Notes under the pieces: model-generated
Seen by the model: the letters and a program-made list of their open reading frames with translations, nothing else
Told to the model about the DNA's origin: nothing
Databases searched by the model: none
Shown: piece after piece, positions 54,932 to 64,000 of the stretch
How positions within the stretch are numbered: the first letter of the stretch is position 1
Layout: every line of letters begins with the position of its first letter
Position numbers and translations under genes: made by a program
Assembly (NCBI RefSeq): GCF_003144115.1
Contig: NW_020312007.1
Coordinates: 520,434 to 584,433, forward strand
Origin: Tilletiopsis washingtonensis
Taxonomy: Eukaryota; Basidiomycota; Exobasidiomycetes; Entylomatales
Length of the DNA: 64,000 nt
Reading direction: 5' to 3'

Positions 54932-56974
54932 CTACACATGGTACGCAGGCAGTCCCTCCTCCTCCGCCTCTTCGTAGCCCTGCTCGCCACGGCGCACCAC
55001 CGTGCCGTCCCTGCGGATGCGCGCCTGCACAGCCTGAGCCGCCACCTGGTCCCTCTCGCGCTGCGCCTCCGCCTCTTTGCGCTCCCTCGCCGCCTCTGCT
55101 TCCTTGCGCGCATGCGCATCCGCGATGGTCGACGATCCGGCGCCGCCGGCGAGAGGAGCGGAGGCGGCGTCGCCGAAGGGATTGATGGCCGCTCCGCTCG
55201 AGGCGGCGCTCGAGCGACGAGGAACCCGAGGCTGAAGCGTGCCGCTTGAGGGTCCGCCAGGTCCCACGATCGGCTTGCCAGTCTCGGCCACGCTCGGGCC
55301 ATCCGCGAGATCACCACGCACATCCGTCTCGTGCTGCGGCGGCGGCGGCATCATGCCGCCGCTCGAGCTGCTGCCGCCGCCGGCAGAGGGCGAAGGCAGG
55401 GGAGGCACGCGGTGCCGCTGTGCTGCGCCGTGTCCGGCGGAGGGAGAAGGAGGAAGCTCGGCGGGGCCGTTGTTGATGTTGTCGAGCAGGCTCGGAGACG
55501 TGGGTCCGCCGCCAAGGCTGCTAGGCGCCAGCGCAGCATGAGCATCGCTGTGCGTCGAGGCGCTGCTGCTGTGTGCGTACGCCGCGGCACCGCCAGTGCC
55601 AGCCGCGCCGAGCATGGCAGCGCTGCCACCGTGGTGTGCACTCGCGCCGTCGTCGTCGTCATGCAGCTCCGTGCCCTGGTTGAAGAGCGAGAGTTCCTCC
55701 GCGTGGCTTTCGCCGTAGCTGATCGTGTCCGCAGAGTGGAGCGACGAAGCGCCCGATGTGCCGCTGGCCAGGTCCTCGACCGCCAGCTCCGGCAGTTGCG
55801 TGCCCGGCTGGTAGCCCGCCAGTGCCGGCGGCAGCGCGGCACGGATGGCGGCGGTGCGAGAAGCACCCGCCCATGAGGTCTCGTTGCGAGGAGCGGGATA
55901 GACAGGAGTGCCGACGGGAATCTGATGCGTGAGGAGCTTGCCGTGGCGCGCAACGATGGCAAGCTGTGAAAGGCACGCGTCAGCACTTGCCCTCGTGCTG
56001 CCCATCTGCTCAGGACACGGCGCACCTTCTCTCCAAGCTCGATGAGTGAGTCAAAGTGCGCCTCGTAGCTGTCGCGAAGGCTGCATAGGAGAGGGATGAG
56101 CTCCCCGCACAACCTAGTCGGGCTTGCCCGAAACTCACCATTCGCGCTTCAGCCGACCAAGCTCCTCCTCCTCCTCGCGGTCATCCTCCTGCCACTCCTT
56201 GAGGCGCTGCTGGAGCGGCGCAATGCGCTCCGTGTTGCCCTTTGCCTGCTCCGGCATGAGGGTGTGCAGCTCTTTGCGCAGCTTGGCGCGGCGTTCGCGC
56301 TTGGGTGCCAGTTCGCGCTCGGCCTTGGCAATGCGCTTGAACGTCGCGCGTGCGTTTTCGGCACGGCCGACGTGCGCTTGCTCGAGGTCGGAGATGGTCT
56401 GGAGCATAAACGCCAGCCGATCGGCGCTGTGTAACGGACTGTGAGCCACCAATACACCAGGGCTGGCGGGCCCGACTCACACATCAACAAGCGCGGCATC
56501 GCCCTGGCCCTCCTCGCTCTTCTTCGGATCCTGCTCCACGCCCCAGCTGTACGTGGCGTGCGCGGCCGTCTTGGTCTCGCGTGCCGTGGCGGCGTGGTCG
56601 AGGATCATGCCCTTGAGTGCGTTCTTGAGGATGTAGTTGGCGCGCGAGTCGGAGTCGGAGCGCGGGTAGTACTGCGCCAGCCCTTGGCGGAGGACGTGCG
56701 GCAGAGAGCCGGAGTAGCCCGAGACGCTGCGAGACGGAGTCAGGGATGCGAAGCGCGAGCATGGCAGCATGGCCACTGCTTCTCTTCGCCATACTCACCC
56801 TGCTGGAGTGCCGCCGGGAGAGCCGGGCGCCTTGCCGCCGCCGGCCGTGCTGCCGCTGCTGCTGCCGCCGCCAGTGCTGGCATTGAGGCGGGCTGCGCCG
56901 TCCTGCGCCAGGCTCTGTGCGCGGGCCGCGGCCTCCTGCGCGCGATCGCGGGCGCGCTGCATGAAGGAGGACAT
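54932..56974 (-). CDS. PIL1/LSP1-like eisosome BAR-domain protein
   Basis: Relative of the Pil1/Lsp1 proteins that form eisosomes under the plasma membrane. Exons 56974-56799, 56726-56481, 56426-56139, 56080-56026 and 55963-54932 give 598 residues. The BAR-like helical part (about 60-280) follows the family order: YILKNALKGMILDHAATARE, TKTAAHATYSWGVEQDPK, DVADRLAFMLQTISDLEQAH, KAERELAPKRERRAKLRKEL, then EAHFDSLIELGEKLAIVARH with GKLLTHQIPVGTPVYP. These line up with Pil1 segments such as LSLWGLENDDD and the FDSI.EH.EK.A.IAGYGK region, but identity looks low, so this is a diverged paralogue rather than Pil1 itself. The last 300 residues, mostly one exon, are Ser/Gly/Pro-rich and end in a charged coil (KEAEAARERKEAEAQRERDQ). 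ATG 56974 begins MSSFMQRARDRAQEAAARAQ, a plausible amphipathic start. Confidence 0.72.
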
Positions 56975-57938
56975 GGTGGAAGTGGCTGGAGAGGTGAAGT
57001 GCGGCGTGCGGTGGTGGTGGTGGAGAGCAGAGGATGGAGTGCGGGGCGCAGGCGATGTGGAGAAGGCGCGCCCGTGCTGCGTCTGTGCGCGCTGGCGGAT
57101 TCGCACGGAGCGTGGCACAGCCTCGTCCGCTGTCGCGCGCGCGTGCGCACAGCCTTGGCTGCGCTTCCTCCCGCGTCCGCCGCTGTGCCGGGCCAGCACC
57201 TCAAGCAGGCAGCTCTCCGTGCTCAGCGCAGCGCACTCCACATTTTGAGATGCACATCTTGCTTCGCAGCGGCTTGGGAGGCGGTGGAGGCTGAGCGGCG
57301 GCAGCACCGCCACGCCTGCCAGACCTCCCGCGCTCTCGGCGCAGCGCGGCCGGACAGCGCCGAAGCGAGGCGAGCGCCGCGCATGCCAAAGTTTGGCGCA
57401 CGGCGCCCTCTCGCCTCAGTGCGGCGCTGCTCCCCGGACGCTCTTGCTCGTGCGGGAGGAGAACGGCCAAGTGGGGCAGGCTGGGCCATCAGCATCGCCT
57501 CGTGCTCCGTGGCTGCCTCGCGGAAGGACAAAGCAACGGCGACGAGGGTGTGGCGCAAGCAGCGGAGACGTGCAGCGGCGGCCGGTCGGGCCGCGCGGCG
57601 GCGGAGCTGGGGCAGGCACCCTTGATCCGCGCGCTGCGCCGCCGGCGGCCGGCCGCCCGCGCGAAACTCTTGCGCCGTGCGCTTGCGCCGCCCGCCGCCC
57701 ACAAAGCAGCACCGGCGCATTCCAGCACGCTCGCTCGGCACTCTTTCACCCGTGCAGCGCCGGCCTCCACTGCCTGCGTCCCACCACCACCATCTCTCGC
57801 ACCGTCACCACCGCACACGCCTCACACTCGCTTGCACGCATCGCCTCTCCTCGGGTGCAGCTCCTGCTCTCTCACTCGCGGCGCACCCGCCACCTCTCCG
57901 CCACGCCGCCTTTCTTCCACCGCTGCGCTCCGTCCGCC
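56975..57938. promoter_or_regulatory. Divergent intergenic region between PIL1-like gene and LETM1/MDM38
   Basis: 964 bases between divergent start codons. Open frames through the right half continue in frame into the LETM1 gene but look non-homologous. The 150 bases before LETM1 are C-rich, like a leader. No TATA box recognised. Confidence 0.45.
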
Positions 57939-60438
57939 ATGGCCTCGTCGTCGGCCTCGGTGTTGCACGCACGCAGCATGTCGCTCGCCACGCGCTCGCT
58001 CGTCGCCTCCGCCCGCGCCCACCCCACGGTGGGGCGAAGCAGCGCCGGCAGCACGAGCAGTGCCGTGCGCTCGCAGGCCGACGTGCTGCGCCTCTTCTCG
58101 CCCGGCCTCGTGCGCAGCGCCGGCTACCACCACTATGCTGCCACGCGGCGGCCGCTCGGCGTGCTCGTCGTGCGCTCCGAGGGTGCGCGCCGCTGGCAGC
58201 ATGCCGAGCCGCACCGCGACGCCGCCGCCAGCCAGCCGCCGCCGCCTCCGCCGGGCGCCGGACGCTCGCCGCAGAAGGCAGACGCTGCCAAGGCAACGTA
58301 CCAGACGGCCGGCCCTGCGCCCGCCGAGCCCGTGCCGACGTCGCACATCTCGCGCGTCGTGCCCGTGCTGCCGCTCGTCGGCGAGGAGCTGGGCTCGCCG
58401 TCGAACCAGACCTCGGCGTCGCAGGCGCAGCTCGTGGAGCCCCAGAAGAAGGAGCTGGAGGCCAAGGAGGCGGAGAAGCGCTGGAAGGAGAAGCCGCTGG
58501 CCAAGCGTGTCTGGATCAAGGTCAAGGAGGAGGCGGCGCACTACTGGCACGGCACCAAGCTGCTGGCCAAGGAGGTGCGCATCTCGTCGCGCCTGCTGCG
58601 CCGCCTCATGCTCGGACATAGCCTCACGCGGCGCGAGCACCGCCAGGTGAGTCGGGCCGTTGCCTCTCTGCCAGATGGCAGCATGCTGACTCTGCTCCAC
58701 AGCTCAAGCGCACGACGGCCGACCTGCTGCGTCTGATTCCCTTTGTGCCCTTCATCATCATCCCCGCCGGCGAGCTGCTGCTGCCCGTGGCGATCAAGTT
58801 CTTTCCCAACATGCTCCCCTCGACGTTTGAGAGCAAGTTCGCAGTGGAAGAGAAGCGCCGCGGCCTGATCAAGATGCGCCTCGAGATGGCAAAGTTCTTG
58901 CAGGAGACGATCCGGGAAGGCGGCATCCAGGCGGCAGACAAGGTGCAGACGTCGGACGAGTTCAAGGAGTTCTTCCGCAAGGTGAGTGCAGGAGAGGGGG
59001 TGAAGACGTGGCGCTGCGGCTGACGTCTTGTTGCAGGTCCGCTCCACGGGCGAGGAGCCGTCGACGGAGGACATTGTCAAGGTGGCCAAGCTCTTCGACG
59101 ACGAGGTGACGCTCGACAACCTCACGCGGCCACAGCTCGTGTCGATGTGCCGCTACATGCAGATCAATGCGTTCGGCACGGACAACTACTTGCGCTACCA
59201 GATCCGGCACAAGCTGGCGCGCATCCGCCGCGACGACATGACCATCTCGGCTGAAGGCACAAAGGGCCTCTCGCTGCACGAGCTGCAGAGCGCGTGCCAG
59301 AGCCGCGGCATCCAGACGCTGGGCCTGGGCGAGGAGCGGCTGCGCGAGGAGATGGCGCAGTGGATCGAGCTGCACCTGCACCAGCGCATCTCGGGCATCC
59401 TCCTCATCCTCTCCAAGGCATTCAACTACATGCCGCAGGGCAGCGAGACGGGCGCCACGTCGCAGCTCAAGAGCCTTGAGCTGACGCTCAGCAGCCTGCC
59501 GGACAACCTCATCAGCGAGGCCGAGCTCAACGTCAGCAAGGACGCGGCGACGAACAAGCAGCGTCTCGAGGTGCTGCAGCAGCAGGAAGAGCTCATTGCC
59601 GACGAGGCCGACCAGGAGATGGCCGAGGAGGAGGCGCGCAAGGCCGACAAGGAGAAGAAGAAGGCCGCCGCCGAGCGCGTCAAGCTCAGCAAGGAGGAGG
59701 AGGAGGCAAAGTCGCTGCTGCCGCGCGCAGAGGTGTCGCCCGAGGCGCAGGATGCGCGCATGACCAACGAGCAGCTCACGGAGCTCGGCGAGGCACTGAG
59801 TCTGCTGAGCGCAAAGTCGAGCGTGCTCAAGGAGCGCGAGGAGCTCGCGCAGCTCATCAAGCAGATGGCCGACGACTCGCAGGTCTCGGTTGCCGACCTG
59901 GCGCAGTCGGACGGCACAAAGAGCGCCGCCGACGGCAAGGAGGCGGAAGAGACGCCCGCGGCGCCGCAGATGTCCTCCGCCACGCGCAGCCTCGCCAAGC
60001 GCGTCAAGGCGATGCTCAAGCAGATCGACCAGCAGCTCGAGGAGTATGACGCGGATGTCGGCTCGCGCATGCAGTAAGTACGGCGCGTGTCGCCGATTGT
60101 TTCGCTGCTGACCTTCTCCTCGCAGCATCATCGAGACGTCGCCCAGCGGCAAGATCAGCGTCGACGACGTCGAGCAGGCGCTGCGGCTCATCAAGCACAA
60201 GCCAGAGGAGGAGAACATCGAGGCCTTGGTCGACAAGCTCGATGTCGACAACGACGGTCTCGTGCCGATTGCCGACCTCGTCGAGCTGGCGCGTGCCCAG
60301 ACGGGCCTCGGCCGCATGCGCGAGGACGACGCCGTGCTGGGCGAGGTGCAGGAGCTGCATGCCGCGGGCGATGCGTACAAGATGCGCCGCAAGGAGGAGC
60401 CGAAGAAGCCACGCCGAGAGGACATCGTCGAGGAGTAA
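57939..60438 (+). CDS. MDM38: LETM1/MDM38 mitochondrial inner-membrane protein
   Basis: Inner-membrane protein needed for K+/H+ exchange, mitochondrial volume and insertion of some mitochondrial translation products. Exons 57939-58646, 58703-58981, 59037-60073 and 60126-60438 give 778 residues. An Arg/Ser/Ala-rich presequence (MASSSASVLHARSMSLATRS) is followed by WIKVKEEAAHYWHGTKLLAK and the transmembrane signature LLRLIPFVPFIIIPAGELLL with PVAIKFFPNMLPSTF (about 243-278). The LETM domain continues LTRPQLVSMCRYMQINAFGT, NYLRYQIRHKLARIRRDDM, LQSACQSRGIQTLGLGEERL and LHQRISGILLILSKAFNY. A long charged coiled coil (residues about 500-560) and an EF-hand-like loop DVDNDGLVPIADL (about 715) follow. 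The tail KKPRREDIVEE is highly charged. ATG 57939 starts the presequence. Confidence 0.95.
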
Positions 60439-60638
60439 TCGGAGGAGGGAACGCGCTCGCGTGCGCGCGAGGCTTGCACATCAGCAGGCCTCGCGTGGCG
60501 CTGCGGCGCAGCAGCTAGCATACTTCTACACACACCACGCTACACCACAGTCACATGTATCTCGCCTACACACTCACTCACTACTCACTACTTGCGCTTG
60601 CGTGTGTGATCACGTGTGGCATTGCATCCGGCGAGCGC

Positions 60639-62008
60639 TCATGCAGCAGCGGCCAGCACGATGTCGTAGCGCAGTTCCGTCGCGGCACCGTGCGAAGCGT
60701 CTGCTGCGGCTGGCCGGAAGTCGACAACGAGGCTGTCCTTGACGGCGAAGACCTGCAGAGCAGAGAGTCAGTGCGCGCAAGCATGCCGGGCGCGCAGGCC
60801 TGCGCACCGCATCTGCTGCGACGTGCTCGCAGTCGCGGTCGTACAGCTGAGGGAGGAGCGTCAGTGCTTCCGCGCATGCAGCGCCACTTTGCCAGAGGCT
60901 GCGCACCTGAGTGATGAGCGTCTTGTGACCCGGCGCCTTGACGAGGAAGTGGATGTGTGCCGGACGCATTGGCGACCGGTCTGCGCTGAGCGTTAGCAAG
61001 CCACAGGCCGAGGGCAAGGCAGTAGCAGCAGCGACACACCGAGTGCCCGCAGGATGTCGCCCGTAGGGCCATCGAAGGGAATCGGGTACGCCGTGGGCTT
61101 GAGCACGCGCATGGAATAGGCGCCCTGTGCGTCCGTCGTGAAGAGGCCGCGGTAGTTGTAGGCCGGCTGCTTGGGGTCCTGCTGCTCATAGAGCCCGTTG
61201 GGCCCGGCAAACTGTGTGCATGCGAGCTTAGTCGTGGCAAGCTAGGCTATCTCGACGGCATGCGCACCCAGACGTCGATCTCGGCGCCAACAATGGGCTT
61301 GCCGCTGGCATCCGACACAGTGCCGCTGTGGAGCTGCCGTCAGTGCGGGCGCAGCTTGCCTCGCCTCGATGTGTACTCGCCTGATGGACGCAGTGATGCC
61401 CGGCTTGCCATTGGTGTCGGTGATAGAGTGGTCCAGCACCACATCGCTGCCGTTGGGGTACTTCGGTGCATTCTCGCGATAGAACGGCCCCAGGATGGCG
61501 CTCAGCGTGGGGGCGCTCTCGGCAGGCGCGCCGTCCGTGACTGGCGCGGCCGCAGCGGCAGCAGCACGCTCGTGGGCCATGCTGTCGACGAGCGACTCGA
61601 TGCCCAGCACGTCGGAGATGAGGATGAGCTCGTTGCGCTTGGCGTCGCTCATCTGCCCGGCTCGCGCCAGCTCATTGCCTGCAGACGCAGCCAGCGTCAG
61701 TCACGAACGGCGGAGGCGCATCGCTCCGGCGAAGCACGCACACGCCAGCAGCCACTCGTCCTGCGTCAGCTGCGTCTCGCGGCAGAAGGCATGCACTGTG
61801 CAGGGCTATCAGCGACACTGCAGAGGCAGGCCTCACGCGCAGAGCGGACTGACGATGCTTCATCAGCGAGTCGAGCACCTCCTTCGTGCGGGCATGGGCT
61901 GCGCGCGCGAGCCAGAGTAAGCAGGAAGACACGGGCGGCCGGAGGGTCCTTATGCGCACCCTTGGGCCCGCTTGAGTTCTGGCAGGACTGAGTGAATGCG
62001 TCGGCCAT
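60639..62008 (-). CDS. Intradiol ring-cleavage dioxygenase, hydroxyquinol 1,2-dioxygenase-like
   Basis: Fe(III) enzyme that opens catechol or hydroxyquinol rings in aromatic degradation. Nine small exons: 62008-61960, 61898-61854, 61795-61742, 61678-61381, 61325-61268, 61211-61040, 60980-60907, 60846-60808 and 60752-60639; they sum to 301 codons, 300 residues, the family size. The N-terminal helical domain has TQDEWLLACNELARAGQ. The catalytic part has the first Tyr ligand in LGPFYREN, GTVSDASGKPIVGAEIDVW, the second Tyr in AYNYRGLFTTDAQG, YPIPFDGPTGDILRALG, and the His pair in RPAHIHFLVKAPG. The latter segments are closer to hydroxyquinol than protocatechuate enzymes. No signal peptide, so cytosolic. 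The fourth intron needs a GC donor at 61380 in the best-fitting model; a GT-AG alternative (donor 61376, acceptor giving exon start 61333) also keeps frame and adds four residues. Confidence 0.88.
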
Positions 62009-62355
62009 GCTTGCGGTGGCTGTGGTGATGAGCGAAGGACGGCCTTGGCCGCGGCACGGCGGCCCAAGTGCGGGGAAGGATGGCTCATGCGCGCTAAGTG
62101 CAGCGTGCCGTGATTGCCGGCGCGCGGCGAGCGGCTTGGCGGCACGTCAGGCGGGAGGCACAGCCGCGCAGCAGCGGCTGCTCTGCCGCGACGTGTGCAG
62201 GCGAATGAGATGGCTGATATTACACTGGATGATGATGATGGTGCTACACGGTGTGCTCAGTCTGTCGTCAGGAGGTGTGTGTGGGGTAAAGGGGTCACAG
62301 GATGTGCTTTGAGAGCTGCCGTGTAGGTGGCGGCCAAAGGGCCCACGCTCTCGTT
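62009..62355. other. Intergenic between dioxygenase and RecQ helicase genes
   Basis: 347 bases between tandem minus-strand genes, upstream of the dioxygenase. A GAT run lies at 62229-62240 in a patch of mixed composition, which likely includes the RecQ transcript end. No TATA box recognised. Confidence 0.45.
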
Positions 62356-64000
62356 TCAGCTGCGGCGGCCTCCGCGAGCGCCACGGCCACGTCCACCGCG
62401 ACTGGCGTACGAGCCACGGCTGGAGCTCGAGCCGCCGCGGGTTGCCGACGTGCTGCTCCTGCCCACGCCGGCCGGCAGTGGCATAGCGCGAACGCCGCCG
62501 CCGCCCAGGCGCGAGAGGGCATCGGCGCGCGACGAGACGGGCGCGGCTCCCGTCGTCGAGCGTGACATGGCTGCCGGCGGATGGACGGGTCGCGTGGGTG
62601 CAGCGACACGGGAGCTAGTCGCGAAGCTCGGGCCGGACGTGTTGCGGCTCGACGGCGCATCCAGAGAGCGTTCGAGGTGACGCTTCGTGACTGCGCTCAA
62701 GAGTCAGCAACGCAGTCGCATGGGATGGGCAAACGGCACGCACCGGCGAGCAAGGCGCTCAGGAATGCCGGGCGGCCCGGATTGACGCCCTCGATCTGCG
62801 TCAGAGCAGAGATCGCTGTCGTCGGACTTTGTGAGCGTGTGTTCGGGCAGGGAGGATGCGAGACACTCACTCGACGGCATCAGGAATGCGACCTCTTGCA
62901 GCGCGCCATCGTCAAGCAGCTTGGCCGGCACGAGGCCCTGCTTGTCTCCGAACTGGTGGTGGGCACGATTGTCAGCCCTTGCTCAGGACACCCTCGCGCC
63001 AGACTCACCTCCTTGCGCACGCGCAGCAGCTCCTGGTAGCAGGCCTGGTGCGAATCCGTCGCGTCAGCGCGCTTGGGGCGCGCGAGCTGCGAGTTCTCCT
63101 CCCAGTCCTCGATGATGTCGTCGTCGTCGGGGCCCTTGCGGCGGACCGCACGCTTGGCCGCAGCAGCGACGTCCTTCGTCTGCTTGACGGGGCGCTGCAC
63201 CTGCTGCGGGAAGTCGGCGGCCAGGCCTTCTGCAACGCGCTTGCCGCGCACGCTGCGCTCGTTGCGCTCGAAGAACTCCTCGACGGGACTGAGATCGGCT
63301 GCCGAGATGTCAAACTCGTCGGGCGCGTACTGGAACTCCTGCTCGTCCATGCGCTGCGGCGCCTTGCCCTTGCGTCGCGCCACTGGCGCCGACGGACCGG
63401 CGACTGAGCGCGCAGCCTTGGTCTCGACGGGCAGCTCGACCTTGGCGGTGCCGCGCAGCAGTGCATTGGCGTTGGGGCCCAGCTGTCGCGACCGATGAGC
63501 AGGCGATCGCAAGAGACCAGCTCCGAGAACGCGCACTCACCTCCATGTAGTTGGTGGCAAAGCCGCTACCGTTCATGACGGCCTTCTCGCTCAAGTAGCC
63601 ATCCAGCACGAGGCGCTGGAAGAGGCGCTGGCAGTCGCCGCCCTTGAGCTTCGAGCCGGCGGCGTAGTGGCGCAGGCGGTCGTGGCCGCGGTCGGCAATG
63701 GCCTTCTTCGTCGTGCCGCGAAAGACGTCGGCACAGTGCAGCAGCGTGCCGCTGTTGCGGCCCTTGACGATGTCCTGCACCAGCTCCACGGCCGCCTTGG
63801 CCAGCAGCGTCACGTCGGTCGGCACGAGCGTCGAGCCGCCTGCCGCACCGCGACCGGGGCCGTTCTCAGTGCAGTTGTCGCACGTGTGGTGGCAGTTCTC
63901 GGCAGGAAAGACCTCGCCGAAGTACTGCAGCACCTGCGAGCGGCGGCAGTCGATCTTGTTCATGCAGTACGCCACGACCTGGCGCAGGTTGGCGTGCTGC
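62356..64000 (-). CDS. RecQ-family DNA helicase, C-terminal part (5' end beyond window)
   Basis: 3' portion of a BLM/Sgs1-type RecQ helicase acting in recombination and replication repair. Exons in the window: from the edge to 63541, then 63482-63009, 62952-62871, 62815-62744 and 62690-62356 (TGA). The helicase motor lies outside. Visible are the RQC zinc module (CRRSQVLQYFGEVFPAENCH, then HTCDNC), the winged-helix part (LLHCADVFRGTTKKAIADRG, LKGGDCQRLFQRLVLDGYLS) and an HRDC domain spread over three exons: HQACYQELLRVRKEFGDKQG, AKLLDDGALQEVAFLMPS and ISALTQIEGVNPGRPAFLSA. An acidic, Lys/Arg-bearing linker (KGPDDDDIIEDWEE) lies between RQC and HRDC. The last exon encodes a disordered tail rich in Arg, Gly and Ser that ends in RGG-type repeats. 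Confidence 0.92.

Noticed and set aside
1-64000. A metabolic or defence gene cluster
   Set aside because: Neighbouring genes belong to unrelated pathways; the dioxygenase, transporter, protease and regulator are separated by housekeeping genes.
1-64000. tRNA, rRNA, snRNA, CRISPR, transposon, LTR or virus-like elements
   Set aside because: I looked for tRNA box sequences, U6-like sequence, regular spacer repeats, terminal repeats and transposase, reverse-transcriptase or capsid motifs and found none. A profile-based search could still find weak cases.

Overview
The window reads as nuclear DNA of a GC-rich basidiomycete fungus. Nineteen protein genes can be supported. Seventeen of them carry introns, mostly about 50 to 100 bases long, with GTGAGT or GTGCGC/GTGCGT donors, a CTGAC/CTGAT branch motif and a CAG or TAG acceptor. 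The gene set is fungal: a Zn2Cys6 regulator, a PIL1/LSP1-type eisosome protein, a DHA2 transporter, an expansin-like (DPBB) secreted protein and an intradiol dioxygenase. Intron density and GC suggest Ustilaginomycotina or Pucciniomycotina; I cannot place it further. No tRNA, rRNA, CRISPR array, LTR element, DNA transposon or virus-like element was recognised.

Layout. 1-7.2 kb: Sac2-like phosphoinositide phosphatase (-, 3' end off the window), TenA/THI-4 protein (-), TSR4/PDCD2 (+). 7.5-16.1 kb: RasGEF with SH3 and WW domains (-), divergent from SNW1/SKIP splicing factor (+). 16.6-25.8 kb: lipase-like hydrolase (-), a 4.5 kb stretch with no supportable gene, and a DHA2 transporter with long tails (+). 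26.2-38.5 kb: HSL-type hydrolase with two micro-exons (-), inositol 5-phosphatase with an N-terminal propeller (+), pyruvate dehydrogenase E1-beta (+), eIF3f (+). 38.9-45.9 kb: Zn2Cys6 factor (-), secreted aspartic protease (-). 47.7-60.4 kb: VPS33 (+), secreted DPBB protein (-), PIL1-like protein (-), LETM1/MDM38 (+). 60.6-64 kb: hydroxyquinol-type dioxygenase (-) and the 3' part of a RecQ helicase (-), whose 5' end is off the window.

The genes do not form a metabolic cluster. They are mostly housekeeping functions (splicing, translation, mitochondria, vacuolar sorting, phosphoinositides) mixed with secreted and nutritional functions. Five divergent pairs probably share promoter regions. The exon models were built by reading splice sites and checking that phases close: every complete multi-exon gene sums to a whole number of codons. 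The less usual features are very small exons (11, 12 and 20 nt), introns that interrupt catalytic motifs, long G or C homopolymers confined to introns, a short motif present in both tails of the transporter, and a dense N-glycosylation-site array in the DPBB protein.
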